Shown in pieces: positions 15,747 to 19,156 of a DNA stretch of 19,156 bases; position 1 is the first letter of the stretch; each line of letters begins with the position of its first letter. A model generated the notes under the pieces. That model ran no database searches. It saw only the letters and a program-made list of their open reading frames with translations, and was not told where the DNA came from. A program made the translations under genes and the position numbers. Source of the DNA: Chrysochromulina tobinii (taxonomy: Eukaryota > Haptophyta > Prymnesiales > Chrysochromulinaceae); assembly GCA_001275005.1 (NCBI GenBank), contig JWZX01003010.1, positions 1-19,156 of the forward strand. Direction: 5' to 3'.

Positions 15747-18700
15747 TCACGCAGCAAGTACGTCAGCTATGACATGCGCATTCTGCAAGCCAAGCTCAAT
15801 CTGGGGCCAGGTCAGAGTGCGGAGGAACCCAGAGGCGGCCTGGACCGTCGCGAGGCAATAGCCATGCTCGCCGAGCAGGCACCCGTCGTCGGCAAAACGC
15901 TCGATGAATGCGAGTTCGGAGCAGAGGTGCAGCACCGGCCGCGCCTGGGAGAGGACGTACGCGAACACCGAGATCAGATCGTCGGCCGCGAGCCGGAGCC
16001 GCTTGTCGTTGGCTTGGTCTTCTGGGGAGGCGATGCCGTGGTAGCTCCACACGTGGTGCTGGATCGCTTGCAGCACATCCATCAGGAGGGCGAGCTTTCG
16101 TCGAGTTGAGTACGTGGCGGAGAGGTGCGCGAGGGCCTTGATTGCCGTTGCGTACGGCACGTGCGCAGGGCAGGCGGCGTCCTGGATGAAAAATGGATGG
16201 TCGGCCGGATGGTCGTACTGTGCAAAGTGCTCCCGGTTCTTGCGGTAGCACTTGGTCCCGAAATTACAAATTGGCTTACCTGGGGCACGCGTGTAGAGCG
16301 GCGGCGGCGGACTCGCGTCGGCATCCCTGCTGCCCAGCCAAAAGTGCGGCGGCAGGTTGACGATGCCCTTCAAGTGGTGTGGGCGCAGCTGGGCAAAGCG
16401 GGCGACACTGTCCGCATAGGCGGCGTCGTCCGCGCCGTGGACACTCTGAATGAGGGGCATGATCAGCGGGCGGAAGAGGCGAGTTGTGATCTCATCGAGC
16501 ACCAACGCGCGCACCAGCGCCGATCGCCGTGGCTTCTGCAGGGGCGGCAGGACCCGCACAACTATCGCGTGCATTCGCTTGAGACCCAGCTGCACGGCCT
16601 TTGACATGTTCTTGAGGCGCACAGCCGCACTCATTCGCGACGCCGGGCTGCGACCGCTCTGGGCGAACAGCTGCGAGACTAAGCCACAGTACTCGCGCAG
16701 CGCATTCGCGAACGGATGGAACTCGGAGGGTGCATACCGGCGTTCGTCATCGCTGCGAAAGCAGCTCTCCAGAAACGTGCCAATCTCCTGCTCATCTGAG
16801 GCCGCCTCCGCCGCGGCGCCCAAGGCGAGCATCCAGTCTTTAGTGCGCTTGGAGTAGGCGAAGGAGAAGCCGTCGGTGTCGTCAATGCGTAGTACGACGT
16901 CAACCGGCGGCACCTTGATGGAAAGTTCCGCCGTGCCGCGAAAGGCCTTCTCAATCAAAGAAGAATTCGACCGCGTTCGCCACGATGTGGCGCGGGCCCA
17001 GCCAGCGCCGAGCATTCGCCTGGATGAGCGTGGCGCTCGGCTCGGCCGCTTTCCATGGCTGCGGCAGCCCATTGACGCGAAGCCGCCGAGGAGGGTGGGC
17101 TTGTGCAAAGAGCTGGGGCGGCGTCTGGCCGAAGTCGGTCGCGCACGCGCGGATGAGCTCGCGGGCGGCATCGTCGAGCTTGTTGCTATCCAGCGCGCTC
17201 TCGTATGTGTAGCTCTCGAAGAGGTTGTTCGCCTTGAGAGCGGGGGCGCCTTGCTGCTTGCTCCCAAAGATAAGGTCGATCCAGAGGTGCAGGTGCGCCG
17301 AGACGAAGTCGGACTCGAGCGCGGCGCGCATCTGGCGCACAAACTCGGTGGAGGAGCCGCACGCCCACGGAGGCAGCCCCACATTCTTGCACCCCGGAGG
17401 CAGCGCCGCGTCGCCCATCTCATTCGTCAAGAAGGTGGGCTCCGAGTAGAATTGGGGGATGAGCTCTTTGACGTCACCGCTGTGTGCGCGTTCGGAGACA
17501 TTCTGCCACGTCCTGTCCACCGACAAGAACGAGCGCGCCTCCTTGTCAAACTTGCCACTGTTGATGTGGAACGTGAGCTCGGGGAAGATGCGAAGCAGGT
17601 AGTACGCCACGTAGGCGGGCGAAGAGTAGTGGGTGCGGTAGAGCGGAGTCGTCTGTCCCGCCTCGGCGTCGACCTGGAGCTCGTGGCGTTGGCGATGCGT
17701 GGCGGCGAGGCGGCTCTCGTCCAGTGCGCCGACAGGCTTCCAGAGCGGCCGATAGCGGCGAGGGTCGTTGAGGTCGAGTGCATCGCTGCTGTAATCGCTG
17801 AGCACCCACGGCATGATGGGATACTGCGACAGGTCGTCAAAGGAGCGTGAGGCGCAGTCGTTGAGATGCAGCAGGTACGTGTAGTTGTCAATCTCTCCAG
17901 CGTGCCACTTCTCCGTCATCTCCGGCAGCTGCTCATCCAAGGGGCGGAGGTGTGGCTTCTGGCCGACCAGGGTGCGCACCACCTGCTCGCGCTCCTCGTG
18001 GCTGTGGAACTCGAGCACCACCGAGCCTTGTGCGCCGCCCGCCTGGTGCCCCGAGTGCGATGCGGCCATGAGGAGCTCGAGCGCTGTGTGGCGCAGCTCG
18101 TGCCGGCGACGCCTCACGCTCGTCAACGCCGCGAGCGGCCATTGCTCCAAGGTGCCACTCGAATCGGCCCCGTCGGAAGCGTCCTTCTGCTCAAGGTAGA
18201 GCCTGCCCGCCGTGATGAGCATCTCGCAGTCCGACACAGGCCCTCGTAGCATCCCTGGCGAGTGCAAGATCCAGCTCTGGCCAGGGCGCAGCATCGGCCG
18301 AAGGCGTCGGACGCACGTCTTGAGCAGCACACGATCAAGCGACTCGGGGAGGAGCGTGCGTTTGGTGCGCGAAGCTGTCCGTGAAGCCATGGGCTCGATG
18401 ACGATCCCCGGAGAAGGGTCCTGCACAGTCCCCCTTTTGTGCTTGGGCCGCCGACTACGTTTGCGGCGCAGCACGATGGCGACACCGATGCAGGCGCCAA
18501 CGACAGCAATCACACCAACCACGCCGATGATGATGCCCATCGAGCCGCTCGTCTCGACTGCCGATGCAACCAGCGCATCAGTCGAACTGGGTGGCATGGG
18601 TGTGGGCGGCGATGGTGAAGGCGGTGGTGGTGGCGGCGGAATGTTTGCGACGACGGGTGGCGTCACGACCGCGAGCACGGTGATTGAGACGCCGGTGACG

Positions 18701-19156
18701 TTTGCGAGCATGAGGGTTGCGCTGCTCGGGCTGCTCGTCGCGCTGGCAATCGTCGACTGCACCAAGGCCGCCGTCCCCGCGTACGTCTGGATGCGCACGT
18801 CGATGATGACGCTGCCCGGCGATATCGTCAACTCCACCGCCGATGGGTTGACGCCCGCCAGAGCCGCGATCACGCCCAGTATCTGGGCCTGCACGCTCGG
18901 GGTGAACAAGGAGACGTCGCCGGCGAGCTCGAGGGTGAATTTGACCAAACTCGTCGCCGGTGGAGAGGGCAGCGGCGGAGAGGGCGGGAGCGGGGGCGGC
19001 GGCGGAGAGGGCGAGGACGGAGGCGGCGGAGGGGAGGGGGTGGCGGGGAGGGCGGCTGCTGTGGTGGAGGTGGCGTTGGTGAAGGCGGCGGGGGCGAGGG
19101 TGGCAGTGGGGAGGGCGGAGATGGCGAGGGCGAGGGCGACAAAGGGGACGGTGGGG
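15747..19156 (-). CDS. Transmembrane BEACH-IQ-VPS9 protein with PBZ finger, 5' partial
   Basis: Exons 17020 to beyond 19156 and 15747-16949; about 1112 residues visible, the start Met outside the window. Numbered from the Leu at 18948, with 69 more residues upstream. The upstream part is signal peptide-like (VPFVALALAISALPTATLA), then Ser-Pro linkers. 1-100 is a SEA-like ectodomain. TM about 138-160 with a basic stop-transfer (RRKRSRR). 205-330 PH-like. 345-622 BEACH (FDDLSQYPIMPWVLSDYSSD, then FGQTPPQLFAQAHPPRR). 638-648 IQ motif (TLIQ|KAFRG) across the intron. 785-1020 VPS9, with ADD near 966 and GEHGY near 1003-1007. PBZ finger C-x5-C-x6-H-x5-H at 871-890 inside VPS9. BEACH proteins act in vesicle traffic; VPS9 activates Rab5-type GTPases; PBZ binds poly(ADP-ribose). 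A surface or endosomal receptor tied to Rab activation is inferred. Confidence 0.85.
16200..16277 (-). other. PBZ (poly-ADP-ribose-binding) zinc finger
   Basis: Part of the BEACH-VPS9 gene. The sequence KPICNFGTKCYRKNREH, then FAQYDHP, gives the exact PBZ pattern C-x5-C-x6-H-x5-H, including CYRKN as in APLF and related DNA-damage proteins. The codons are less GC-rich than the flanking VPS9 sequence. Confidence 0.88.
16950..17019 (-). other. GC-AG intron of 70 nt joining the BEACH and VPS9 exons
   Basis: Donor ATCCAG|GCGAAT and acceptor CTTTGATTGAG|AAGGCC (minus strand), after a pyrimidine-rich stretch. Splicing changes the frame by one, moves past the TGA at 16951-16953, and rebuilds an IQ motif: ...TLIQ joined to KAFRGT... 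(consensus IQ-x-x-x-R-G). Confidence 0.75.

Noticed and set aside
15540-16109. Plus-strand open frame with a signal-like run (LSLAAAAACLLLLLSS)
   Set aside because: Most of it is antisense to the VPS9 exon, with no recognisable domain. Possible antisense transcript, but not supported as a gene.
1-19156. CRISPR array, bacterial operon or prophage
   Set aside because: No spaced direct repeats of CRISPR type, no ribosome-binding sites and no phage genes. The introns, domains and tRNA intron are eukaryotic.

Overview
The window is GC-rich nuclear DNA of a unicellular eukaryotic alga, most likely a haptophyte or a close relative with a secondary plastid. The reasons are two spliceosomal introns with GC donors, an intron-containing nuclear-type tRNA-Phe, casein kinase I, BEACH, VPS9 and PABC (MLLE) domains, proline-rich extracellular linkers, and a tetrapyrrole enzyme with a hydrophobic signal-like leader. 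The assignment is inferred from style, not from a database match.

Layout. 100-2328 (+) is an ankyrin-repeat protein with C-terminal IQ motifs. 2647-7150 is a gene-poor, repeat-rich island. It holds a frame-broken minus-strand membrane-protein locus, a tRNA-Phe(GAA) with a 17-nt intron, a nearly pure G/T tandem repeat, two adjacent hairpins, a duplicated polypyrimidine tract, a 98-bp-period tandem duplication, a 28-bp inverted repeat and broken coding fragments. From 7231 to 13368 four minus-strand genes follow: a small MLLE protein, an NTF2-FMO flavin monooxygenase, a porphobilinogen-deaminase-like protein, and a polytopic membrane protein. The last is divergent from a plus-strand casein kinase I (13605-14780). 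After about 1 kb without a clear gene, the rest of the window (15747 to the edge) is one large minus-strand gene.

The most remarkable object is that last gene. Joining two long open frames across a 70-nt GC-AG intron rebuilds an IQ motif and gives one protein: signal peptide-like start, proline-rich and SEA-like ectodomain, one transmembrane helix, PH-like and BEACH domains, IQ motif, then a VPS9 (Rab5-family GEF) domain with a PAR-binding PBZ zinc finger inserted inside it. A BEACH protein normally ends in WD40 repeats; here a Rab GEF takes that place, on a single-pass receptor-like scaffold. The PBZ finger lies between consensus splice sites. I know of no described protein with this layout.

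Other points of interest are the deaminase-like protein that lacks the cofactor-binding cysteine, a free-standing MLLE domain, a casein kinase intron that is in frame and free of stops, and a 27-bp coding repeat in the membrane-protein gene cut short by a single stop codon. The genes do not form an obvious pathway; the window is ordinary eukaryotic gene neighbourhood with one unusual trafficking or signalling gene.
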